A stretch of 64,000 nt of DNA from CAYRJD01 sp965205925 (GTDB lineage Bacteria > Actinomycetota > Acidimicrobiia > Acidimicrobiales > Poriferisodalaceae), in the NCBI GenBank assembly GCA_965205925.1, contig OZ242183.1, positions 1,550,001 through 1,614,000 on the forward strand. The letters are read 5' to 3'. Positions 44,765-52,361 of the stretch are shown here, in pieces. Position numbers and translations under genes: made by a program. A model generated the notes under the pieces. That model made no database searches and was not told the origin of the DNA. It saw nothing but the letters and a program-made list of their open reading frames with translations. Every line of letters begins with the position of its first letter. Positions within the stretch are counted from its first letter, which is position 1.

Positions 44765-45817
44765 GTGAAACTTGCAGTTGGAGCTGGATACTGGTCCGCA
44801 GGACTACCAAAAGGTGCACTTGAGAGTTTGCTAACTGCAGAGCGTTTGGGGTTCCACTCGTTTTGGACTGCAGAGGCTTACGGGTCTGATGCTCTCACAC
44901 CGCTGGCTTGGTGGGGCAGTCAAACCAAAAACATTCAGCTCGGCACAGGCATTATTCAATTGTCTGCCCGCACGCCCGCAGCCACCGCAATGGCTGCGAT
45001 CACGATGGATCATCTGAGCGGCGGTCGTTTTCTGCTGGGTTTAGGCGTTAGCGGCCCGCAAGTGGTGGAAGGTTGGTATGGCGAGCCCTATCCCAAACCA
45101 CTAGCTCGCACTCGCGAGTACATAGACATCGTTCGCAAAATATTCGAACGCAAAGAACCGGTCAGTTATGAGGGTGAGCACTACCAGCTGCCGCATCAAG
45201 GTGGTCTAGGTTTGGGTAAGAGCTTGCGGTCAACGGTTCATCCTTTGCGCACCGAAATCCCCATCTATTTGGGAGCTGAAGGTCCTCGCAATGTCGCGCT
45301 TGCGGCCGAGCTCTGTCAGGGTTGGTTGCCGCTGTTTTTTGCCCGTAAGGACAATCAATTTTATGTTGACGCTCTCAATACAGGCTTCGCTGCTGCTGGT
45401 AAGCCACTGATCGGTGCCGATGGCCGCATCCCTGACGACACCAACTTTGAGGTGGTGTGTCCTATGAACCTGGTCGTAGACGACGATATTGAAAAGGCTG
45501 CCGATCAGGTGCGACCCATGCTGGCTCTGTACATGGGTGGCATGGGTGCGCACGGAGCCAACTTCCACTACGACGTATTTTGCCGAATGGGTTACCAACA
45601 TGTAGCTGACAAGGTGCAAGAAATGTATCTAGCCGGAAGAAAGGCAGAAGCCGCTTCGTCTATTCCTTTAGAGCTTGTGCGGCAAATCGCCTTGGTGGGC
45701 CCGCTTGACTCGATCGCTAACGATCTAGAGCTCTGGGATGACACGGTAGTAACCACACTGCAGGTAGGCGGTCCACCCAAGCTGTTAGAAGCTTTAAGCG
45801 AGCTTGTCAAGCGTTAA
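44765..45817 (+). CDS. LLM-class F420-dependent oxidoreductase
   Basis: 350 residues of the luciferase-like TIM barrel, starting with VGAGYWSAGLPKGALESLLTA. HSFWTAEAYGSDALTPLAW and LGTGIIQLSARTPAATAMAA are characteristic of the actinobacterial F420 branch, and LLGLGVSGPQVVEGWYG completes the site. It would oxidise or reduce a substrate using F420 supplied by NpdG (17.1 kb). The substrate is unknown. The GTG start lies 68 bases from the divergent J-domain ATG, or 20 bases from its alternative start. Confidence 0.88.
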   Translation: MKLAVGAGYWSAGLPKGALESLLTAERLGFHSFWTAEAYGSDALTPLAWWGSQTKNIQLGTGIIQLSARTPAATAMAAITMDHLSGGRFLLGLGVSGPQVVEGWYGEPYPKPLARTREYIDIVRKIFERKEPVSYEGEHYQLPHQGGLGLGKSLRSTVHPLRTEIPIYLGAEGPRNVALAAELCQGWLPLFFARKDNQFYVDALNTGFAAAGKPLIGADGRIPDDTNFEVVCPMNLVVDDDIEKAADQVRPMLALYMGGMGAHGANFHYDVFCRMGYQHVADKVQEMYLAGRKAEAASSIPLELVRQIALVGPLDSIANDLELWDDTVVTTLQVGGPPKLLEALSELVKR

Positions 45818-45850
45818 GCGCTAGTAACAATCCTCGGCAATACTTGGGCC

Positions 45851-47380
45851 ATGTCGCAAACCAACACAAGTGGCACAGTCGCCAACAGCACACCAGTGCT
45901 GGTTGGCGCTGGCCAGTTCATGCAGCGTCCCGAAAACCCCGTCGAAGCACTCGAACCATTAGCAATGATGGGTGAAGCGTTAGAGGCTGCCGCCAAGGAC
46001 GCAGCCGCACCAAGCCTGCTAGGCAATGCCACTCATATTTGGGTAGTCAAGGGTGCTTGGCCGTATTCCAATCCAGGCGCAGCCTTGGCTAAACGCTTCG
46101 GCGCGCAAAGTCGCACGGGCTTGTCTCCTGACGGCGGCAACACTCCCCAATCTTTGGTCAATAAGGCTTGCCTTGCTATTTCTCAGGGTGAAGCTGACGT
46201 TGTGCTGATCGTTGGCGCAGAGGGCATCTGGAGCCGTCGACGCGCCAAGCGAGCTGGTGAACGCATCCCTTACACCACTCAAGTCGACTCGGTGCCAGAC
46301 GATCAACTGGGCATAAACGTAACCATGAACAACGAGGTAGAGCTAGAGCGCGGCTTGCAGCAACCAATCAACATCTATCCGGTGTTTGAATCGGCTTACC
46401 GCCACTCACGCGGCGAAACCATCGAAGATCATCGCGATCGTGTCTCCAAACTCTGGGAGAAGTTCAACCAAACCGCTTGCGCTAATCCTTATTCATGGGT
46501 TCGTACTGCTATGACCGCCAACGAAATCCGCAACCCCAGTCCTAACAATCGTCTTGTCGGCTTTCCGTACACAAAAGCCATGAACTCCAATTGGGATCTA
46601 GACCAGGCCGCTGCGTTGATTCTTTGTTCGGCACAAGCTGCTCGCTCTGCCAAAGTGCCGCAAGATCGTTGGGTGTTTCCACACTCGGGCACCGACGGAA
46701 ATGACACCGAATTCGTATCTAATCGTGCCAATCTGCACTCTTCGCCTGCTATCGGGGTAGCCGGCGCGCGCGCAATGAACCTGGCCGGCATTGGGCCTGA
46801 CGACATTGACCGCGTTGACCTCTACAGCTGCTTTCCTTCGGCGGTGCAGATATCTGCAACCGAGCTGGGCTTTGGCTTAGACCGCTCTCTTACCGAGACA
46901 GGCGGGCTCACCTTTGCCGGCGGTCCGCTCAACAACTACGTAACACATTCCATCGCAACAATGGCGGGTGTGCTGCGAGACAAGCCAGGCGCTATCGGGT
47001 TTTGCTCGGCCAACGGCGGCTATCTCACCAAGCACGCCTTCGGCGTCTACTCCACACAGCCACCCAGTCAGGCCAGTCAAGGAACGTTCGCTTACGAAAA
47101 CTGTCAACCAGAGATAGACCAGTTCCCTTCGGTGAAGCTAGACAGCAACTACACCGGCAAGGCAACGCTTGAGGCCTACACGGTGATGCATGACGCGCAA
47201 GGACCGAAGATGGCGTTAGCGGCGATGCGAACCGGCACGGGTGCTGACGCTCTGAACGGCTCAGTTGCACGCCAATGGGCACGCAACAGCGATCCCGAAA
47301 TGCTGGAATCGCTTATGAACTCTGAACATATCGGTCACACCGTTGAGATAACCAACAAGTTTGATTTTGAGCCCGTATAA
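45851..47380 (+). CDS. Thiolase-like protein lacking the usual nucleophile
   Basis: 509 residues. The fold follows thiolases: GAGQFMQRPENPVEALEPL at the start, LVNKACLAISQGEADVVLIVGAEG near 100-125, LNNYVTHSIATMAGVLR with the His near 360, and FCSANGGYLTKHAFGVY with Cys and His near 382. The position of the first catalytic Cys reads DGGNTPQ, so the acyl-Cys nucleophile is absent, as in some actinobacterial acetyltransferase-like and lipid-transfer thiolases. A C-terminal beta domain of about 75 residues follows. It probably handles CoA esters, but condensation is doubtful. Confidence 0.85.
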   Translation: MSQTNTSGTVANSTPVLVGAGQFMQRPENPVEALEPLAMMGEALEAAAKDAAAPSLLGNATHIWVVKGAWPYSNPGAALAKRFGAQSRTGLSPDGGNTPQSLVNKACLAISQGEADVVLIVGAEGIWSRRRAKRAGERIPYTTQVDSVPDDQLGINVTMNNEVELERGLQQPINIYPVFESAYRHSRGETIEDHRDRVSKLWEKFNQTACANPYSWVRTAMTANEIRNPSPNNRLVGFPYTKAMNSNWDLDQAAALILCSAQAARSAKVPQDRWVFPHSGTDGNDTEFVSNRANLHSSPAIGVAGARAMNLAGIGPDDIDRVDLYSCFPSAVQISATELGFGLDRSLTETGGLTFAGGPLNNYVTHSIATMAGVLRDKPGAIGFCSANGGYLTKHAFGVYSTQPPSQASQGTFAYENCQPEIDQFPSVKLDSNYTGKATLEAYTVMHDAQGPKMALAAMRTGTGADALNGSVARQWARNSDPEMLESLMNSEHIGHTVEITNKFDFEPV

Positions 47381-47425
47381 CTGAACGTCTAGACCACGAG
47401 CAAGTCTGCTCCTAACCTTGGCTAT

Positions 47426-49486
47426 ATGCATGCAGATGAATGGAATCTGCCAGTCAATAGATCGCAAGCGTTCTTAGACCGTGAACTGTCCTGGCTGGAC
47501 TTCAACTGGCGAGTCCTGCAACAAAGCGCTAACACCTCTATCCCCTTGCTTGAGCGTGTGCGATTTTTGGCCATTCATGCATCAAATCAAGACGAGTTTT
47601 TTCAGCTAAGAGTCTCCGGCGTACAAGAAACAGCACGCGCAGGTGTTGCTCGCCGCTCCATTGCGGGCTACACGCCTATTGATCTGTTGAAACAAATCAG
47701 AAATGTTGCTGGCGAACAGTTGCAGTTTGCGACGGATCTATTCAACGAGGATTTGCGTCCGGCACTGGCTGCAGAGGGTATAAATCTTGTTGAAGTCGCC
47801 GACCTGGATGCCCCCTCTAGGGCATGGGTTGCGCAACAGTTCGTTGAGCAGATCTATCCGGTGCTCACACCGCTGGCTATTGACATGGCACACCCTTTTC
47901 CCTATATCTCAGATCTGTCGCTAAACCTGGTGGTGTCGCTCAAGCAAGACGTCCACACTCCAGGCAAACCGGAGCCCTCTTTCGCCAGGGTCAAAGTGCC
48001 CCCGATATTGCCGCGCTTTATGCGATTACAAGGCGACACCTTCGTGGCTTTGGAAAAGATCATCGCGGCCTATCTCCCGAAGATTTTCCCTGGTGTTGAA
48101 ATGGTTAGCCACTCCATGTTTCGAGTAACACGCGACGCTGATGTAGAAGTAGACGACACAGATACCGACACAGACAACCTAATGAAGCTGCTTGAACATG
48201 AGCTAAACCAACGGCGCTTTGGTCTGCCGGTGCGCTTAGAAGTCGCCAACTCGATCGATGAAGATTCACTAGAGATGCTTACTCGCGAGCTGAGCCTTTC
48301 ACATGATGCGGTGATGACAGCGCCTGAACTGCTGGCACTAAGCGACCTAGCAGAGCTATACAAAGTTGATCGACCTGACCTGAAATTCGACCGGCACGTG
48401 CCACGCATCAACACCGCTCTTGAACCTGACAAAGCAGCCTCGGTCGGACTTTTCTCTGCCATCAAAAAGCGCGACGTACTACTGCATTTGCCGTATGAAT
48501 CCTTTACCGACAGTGTGGCTTCTTTTATTCACACCGCGGCTCACGACCCGGACGTGCTGGCCATCAAAATGACGATGTACCGCACATCTGAACGCACGCA
48601 GCTTGTGGACTGGTTAGTTGAAGCGGCCGAGCTAGGCAAACAAGTGGTGGTGGTAGTGGAGCTCAAGGCACGTTTCGATGAGCACGCCAACATTGAATGG
48701 GCACGCCAGCTTGAACGCGCAGGTGTGCATGTGTCTTACGGACTGGCCGGCTTAAAAACTCACTGCAAGCTCGCTCTGGTAGTGCGCCGCGAAGGTCGCA
48801 AGAGCAACCAGATTCAGCGCTACACCCATATCGGTACCGGCAACTACAACGCTGACACGGCTCGTTACTACGAAGACCTCGGGTTGCTCAGCGCGGATGA
48901 AGCCTTAGCCGATGACGTGTCACAGCTGTTTAACAAACTCACCGGTTACAGCCGCAACGTTGATTACAACAAGATGCTGGTGGCACCTGAAACATTGAGC
49001 TCTGGTTTGGTTGATCTGATCGCAGAACAAACCAGCCGTGGCGAAGACGGCTACATCTTTATGAAGGTGAATGCACTAGTTGACACCGAGATCATTGAAT
49101 CGCTTTATGCCGCTTCGAATGCGGGCTGCAAGATTGATTTGGTCGTGCGAGGCATCTGTTGTCTCGTGCCTGGGCTTGATGGGGTGAGTGAGAATATTCG
49201 TGTTCGCAGCGTGATCGGTCGCTTCTTAGAGCACAGTCGGATCTACCGGTTTGGTGAAAGTCGGTACTGGATCGGGTCACCGGATCCGATGCCGCGCAAC
49301 CTGCTCCAACGAGTGGAGGCGCTGGTGGCGGTAACTGACGACGATTGTCAAGCACAACTAGCGGCTCTAAGCGCACAGTATCTCCGCGATGACATTGCGC
49401 GCTGGGAGCTAGATCCAAGTGGCCAGTGGCAGCTGCGGCCAGGCGCCAGCCTGCACCAGCATTTAAGCACGGTTGCACAGCCCTAG
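47426..49486 (+). CDS. ppk: Polyphosphate kinase 1
   Basis: 686 residues, full PPK1 length. The N-terminal FLDRELSWLDFNWRVLQQS, the head domain, and the two PLD-like catalytic domains are present. His446 in LKTHCK matches the autophosphorylated histidine of E. coli PPK, and His468 in YTHIGTGNYN is the second conserved one. The enzyme makes and breaks polyphosphate at the expense of ATP. The end of the gene contains the -35 box of the leuA leader promoter. Confidence 0.95.
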   Translation: MHADEWNLPVNRSQAFLDRELSWLDFNWRVLQQSANTSIPLLERVRFLAIHASNQDEFFQLRVSGVQETARAGVARRSIAGYTPIDLLKQIRNVAGEQLQFATDLFNEDLRPALAAEGINLVEVADLDAPSRAWVAQQFVEQIYPVLTPLAIDMAHPFPYISDLSLNLVVSLKQDVHTPGKPEPSFARVKVPPILPRFMRLQGDTFVALEKIIAAYLPKIFPGVEMVSHSMFRVTRDADVEVDDTDTDTDNLMKLLEHELNQRRFGLPVRLEVANSIDEDSLEMLTRELSLSHDAVMTAPELLALSDLAELYKVDRPDLKFDRHVPRINTALEPDKAASVGLFSAIKKRDVLLHLPYESFTDSVASFIHTAAHDPDVLAIKMTMYRTSERTQLVDWLVEAAELGKQVVVVVELKARFDEHANIEWARQLERAGVHVSYGLAGLKTHCKLALVVRREGRKSNQIQRYTHIGTGNYNADTARYYEDLGLLSADEALADDVSQLFNKLTGYSRNVDYNKMLVAPETLSSGLVDLIAEQTSRGEDGYIFMKVNALVDTEIIESLYAASNAGCKIDLVVRGICCLVPGLDGVSENIRVRSVIGRFLEHSRIYRFGESRYWIGSPDPMPRNLLQRVEALVAVTDDDCQAQLAALSAQYLRDDIARWELDPSGQWQLRPGASLHQHLSTVAQP

Positions 49487-49501
49487 ACAGCCTGCTAGCA
49501 T
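49473..49501 (+). promoter_or_regulatory. Predicted promoter of the leuA leader
   Basis: TTGCAC (49473-49478) and TAGCAT (49496-49501) are 17 bases apart. The start of transcription, about 7 bases after the -10 box, falls on or next to the GTG at 49509, so the leader peptide mRNA should be leaderless. The -35 box lies inside the ppk coding end. Confidence 0.6.
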
Positions 49502-49508
49502 CACGCTT

Positions 49509-49565
49509 GTGACAAAAGTCATCCGCGGAGCGAATTTCGAACTAGGCCTGCTACTTCTGACCTAG
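49509..49565 (+). CDS. leuL: leuA leader peptide (leucine attenuator)
   Basis: An 18-residue open frame, MTKVIRGANFELGLLLLT, with leucine codons CTA, CTG, CTA, CTT and CTG near its end: five Leu in the last seven codons. It stands between the promoter and a terminator upstream of leuA, the gene whose product commits carbon to leucine. Ribosome stalling at the Leu run under leucine shortage would change the RNA fold downstream. It begins with GTG at the predicted transcription start. Confidence 0.85.
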   Translation: MTKVIRGANFELGLLLLT

Positions 49566-49589
49566 GCGAGGACCAGCCAGTCCTCGCCT
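49564..49589 (+). promoter_or_regulatory. Antiterminator hairpin of the leu attenuator
   Basis: AGGCGAGGAC (49564-49573) and GTCCTCGCCT (49580-49589) form a perfect 10-bp stem with a 6-base loop that begins at the leader peptide stop. A ribosome stalled on the Leu codons leaves it free to form; a ribosome at the stop codon would cover its 5' arm. Its 3' arm shares bases 49584-49589 with the terminator stem, so the two should exclude each other (inference from pairing). Confidence 0.7.
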
Positions 49590-49624
49590 GACCTCCTGCA
49601 CCCTTTCGGGTCGGGGGGTTTTTT
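49584..49624 (+). terminator. Attenuator (Rho-independent) terminator upstream of leuA
   Basis: TCGCCTGACC (49584-49593) can pair with GGTCGGGGGG (49609-49618), nine pairs with one G-G mismatch, directly followed by six T. A second fold of the same bases, ACCTCC with GGGGGGT plus ACCC/GGGT, also makes a hairpin before the T-run. Either would stop transcription when leucine is plentiful. Confidence 0.75.
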
Positions 49625-49644
49625 GTTGCCCAGGCACAGTTCGT

Positions 49645-49752
49645 AACACCACCGATAACACCACCGATAACACCACCGATAACACCAGCTATAACACCAC
49701 CGATAACACCAGCTATAACACCAGCTATAACACCACCGATAACACCAGGAGA
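49645..49752. repeat. Tandem array of 12-bp units between the leu terminator and leuA
   Basis: Eight units of two types, A = AACACCACCGAT and B = AACACCAGCTAT, in the order A A A B A B B A, followed by a ninth, altered unit, AACACCAGGAGA, that runs into the leuA ribosome site. Reverse complements read GGTGTTATCGGT and GGTGTTATAGCT. It is the longest array of the dispersed family. The minus-strand frame through it (a GVIG/GVIA repeat) is not believed to be a gene. Confidence 0.92.
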
Positions 49753-49762
49753 GATAAGGGCA

Positions 49763-51475
49763 ATGTCAAAAGTAAAAGCGATTAGCAAACAACAACCCAG
49801 CTCGATGCCTTTCGGTAAATACGAGGCCTATCCGTTCAGTCCCGACCTAAAGAACCGAACATGGATCAACAAATCGATCACCGAAGCACCGCTTTGGTGT
49901 TCGGTAGATCTACGTGACGGCAATCAAGCTCTCATAGATCCGATGGACATCGGTCGCAAGCGTCAAATGTTTGAGGCTCTTGTCGAGATGGGCTTCAAGG
50001 AGATTGAGATCGGGTTTCCATCAGCTTCCGCACCCGACTTCGACTTCTGTCGCTTGCTCATCGAAGAAGATCTAGTGCCAGACGATGTGTGGCTTCAAGT
50101 ACTTACGCAAAGTCGGCCAGAGCTAATCGAACGCACATATGAGTCGATCGCGGGTGCCGACAACGCCATCGTGCATCTCTATAACCCAACCTCGGCGCTG
50201 CAGCGCAAAGTGGTGTATCGCCTTGATCAGCAGGGCATTGTTGACATCGCCCTCGCAGGCACGACTCAGTGCAACCAGCTACGCGAAACCTCAACGGCCA
50301 AAAACATTCGCTTTGAGTATTCGCCGGAATCCTTTACCGGCACCGAGATCGACTTTGCGCTGGAAATATGCGAACGCGTGGGCGAAGAGTGGGGTGCCAC
50401 GCAGACCGATCCGATCATCTTGAACTTGCCAGCAACCGTTGAGATGTCCACTCCAAACATCTATGGCGACCTCATTGAGTATTTTCACCGCAACCTCTCT
50501 AACCGCGAGGCTGTGGTGCTCTCTCTGCATCCGCATAACGACCGCGGTTGTGCTGTTGCGGCGGCCGAATTTGGTGTTATGGCTGGAGCCGATCGCGTTG
50601 AAGGCACCTTGTTTGGCAACGGTGAACGCACCGGCAACGTTGACATCATCACTTTGGCGATGAACCTGTTCTCTCAAGGCGTTGACCCTGAGCTTGAGAT
50701 TGGCCACATAGATGGATTGCGACGAGTTGCTGAGTATTGCAATCAGCTTCCTGTGCATCCGCGTCACCCCTACGGCGGCGATCTTGTTTACACCGCTTTT
50801 TCGGGCAGTCATCAAGACGCCATCAAGAAGGGTTTCGAGGCGCTAAACGATGACTACGAGCTTTGGGGGGTGCCCTATTTGCCGATCGATCCGGCTCATG
50901 TCGGACGTACTTACCAAGACGTGATTCGTGTCAACAGTCAGTCCGGCAAGGGTGGTGTTGCATACGTGATGAAGAACACCTTCGGTTTTGATCTGCCGCG
51001 TCGCTTGCAAGTTGAGTTCAGCGGTGTGATTCAACAGATCACCGACGAGGGCGGTGAAATATTGCCCGAAGCCATTCAGAAGAAGTTCAACGAGACGTAT
51101 CTGCACTTGCAGCGGCCATATCTCTATGTTGGACACAGCAGCCATTTCGATTCGATGTCTTCGGATGAATCTGAGGTGTCTGCCACTATTCGCGTCGCCG
51201 AAGGGACTGAGGTAGTCGAGCAGGAGATCAAGGGCAGCGGTAATGGTCCTTTGGCCGCGTTTAAGAATGCCTTGGTTGAAGGGGTAGGTGTTGATGCGGT
51301 ACTGGTGGATTACACCGAGCACGCCGTTGGTACCGGTGCCGACGCCACGGCTGTTGCCTATGTCGAAATCGAAACACCAGACCGGCAGGTGTTCTGGGGG
51401 GTGGGCACCAACCCGAACATTGTGACCGCCAGTTTCATGGCGCTGTTGTCTGCATTGAACCGGGCTGCTACCTAG
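49763..51475 (+). CDS. leuA: 2-isopropylmalate synthase
   Basis: 570 residues, the long actinobacterial form. The catalytic barrel has SVDLRDGNQALIDPMD near 50 (metal and acid residues), SLHPHNDRGCAVAAAE near 255 (metal histidines) and the GTLFGNGERTGNVD active-site segment. A C-terminal regulatory domain (about 430-570; VLVDYTEHAVGTGADATAVAYVE) binds leucine for feedback inhibition in this family. It condenses acetyl-CoA with 2-oxoisovalerate. AGGAGAGATAAGGG upstream supplies the ribosome site. Expression should be controlled by the attenuator at 49.5-49.6 kb. Confidence 0.97.
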   Translation: MSKVKAISKQQPSSMPFGKYEAYPFSPDLKNRTWINKSITEAPLWCSVDLRDGNQALIDPMDIGRKRQMFEALVEMGFKEIEIGFPSASAPDFDFCRLLIEEDLVPDDVWLQVLTQSRPELIERTYESIAGADNAIVHLYNPTSALQRKVVYRLDQQGIVDIALAGTTQCNQLRETSTAKNIRFEYSPESFTGTEIDFALEICERVGEEWGATQTDPIILNLPATVEMSTPNIYGDLIEYFHRNLSNREAVVLSLHPHNDRGCAVAAAEFGVMAGADRVEGTLFGNGERTGNVDIITLAMNLFSQGVDPELEIGHIDGLRRVAEYCNQLPVHPRHPYGGDLVYTAFSGSHQDAIKKGFEALNDDYELWGVPYLPIDPAHVGRTYQDVIRVNSQSGKGGVAYVMKNTFGFDLPRRLQVEFSGVIQQITDEGGEILPEAIQKKFNETYLHLQRPYLYVGHSSHFDSMSSDESEVSATIRVAEGTEVVEQEIKGSGNGPLAAFKNALVEGVGVDAVLVDYTEHAVGTGADATAVAYVEIETPDRQVFWGVGTNPNIVTASFMALLSALNRAAT

Positions 51476-51536
51476 TCGCGTTGTAACTCAAAACCCTCCC
51501 CCCTTTGGGTGCTCTTTGTTGCCAAACTAGAGCAGG

Positions 51537-52361
51537 GTGATCGGAGGATCATTGGATTCTTTGGCGCTGCGCAGCTTCGCAAACGGCACTCTTTTTGGAT
51601 CGCTTAAAGGCAAGGGTTCACCGCGCATTTTGTACCTGCATGGTTGGGGTCGAACGCATCGAGACTTTGACGTTGTTAGGCACGAAGAGGTGCTAGCGGC
51701 CGGCCCCGCTTCTCTAGCATTAGATCTGCCTGGTTTCGGGGCTTCCCCACCACCGCCTAGCGCGGGTGGCGCAGAGCTATATGCGCGCCTGTTACTACCT
51801 GCTTTAACCGATTACGAGCTGCCGTTGATTTTGGTGGGACACAGTTTTGGGGGGCGCGTGGCGTTGGAGCTGGCTTATCAGCGTCCCAGAACGGTGGCAG
51901 CGATGGTGCTTACCGGTGTGCCCTTGTTAAAGCCCGTGAAAGCGCGAAAGAAGCCCTCGCTGAAGTATCGACTAATGCGTTACGCAAATCGGGTGGGGTT
52001 GATCGGCGACAAGACAATGGAGAGCTTGCGAAACCGGTCTGGCAGCGCTGACTATCAGGCTGCTCGCGCAGTGATGCGTCCTGTGCTTGTGGCTACGGTC
52101 AATGAGACGTATGAAAAGCAGCTTCAAAGTGTGAAGACGCCTGTTGAACTGGTTTGGGGAGCCAACGACAGTGAAGTGGTGCCAGGCATAGCGGTGCGAG
52201 CTGAGACCATGTTGGAGAACGCCAGTCTCACGATCTTGCCCAGCGTTGGGCACTTTGTGCCGACCGAGGCACCTGGGCGTTTAGCGGAGATCATCGCTAA
52301 GCAAATACGCATAATCGATTGCTCTATCGATCCGATCACATCTCAAAACAATCAACCATGA
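51537..52361 (+). CDS. Alpha/beta hydrolase
   Basis: 274 residues from GTG 51537; TTG 51552 or 51561 are alternatives since GGAGG lies at 51543-51547. ILYLHGWGRTHRDFD supplies the oxyanion region, LVGHSFGGRVALELA near residue 103 has the nucleophile serine, and VGHFVPTEAPGRL near 250 the catalytic histidine. There is no signal peptide. Its TGA overlaps the ATG of the Mur ligase (ATGA), so the two are translationally coupled, suggesting a role in cell-wall precursor chemistry, but the substrate is unknown. Confidence 0.85.
   Translation: MIGGSLDSLALRSFANGTLFGSLKGKGSPRILYLHGWGRTHRDFDVVRHEEVLAAGPASLALDLPGFGASPPPPSAGGAELYARLLLPALTDYELPLILVGHSFGGRVALELAYQRPRTVAAMVLTGVPLLKPVKARKKPSLKYRLMRYANRVGLIGDKTMESLRNRSGSADYQAARAVMRPVLVATVNETYEKQLQSVKTPVELVWGANDSEVVPGIAVRAETMLENASLTILPSVGHFVPTEAPGRLAEIIAKQIRIIDCSIDPITSQNNQP

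Noticed and set aside
49519..49788. Minus-strand frame with a GVIG/GVIA repeat over the leuA leader
   Set aside because: It is the translation of the 12-bp repeat array and of the attenuator in the wrong strand; it has no ribosome site and conflicts with the well-supported leader and leuA start.
51484..51525. Possible terminator after leuA (ACCC...GGGT near a T-rich stretch)
   Set aside because: Only four base pairs with a 10-base loop and no proper T-run; not reported as a feature.
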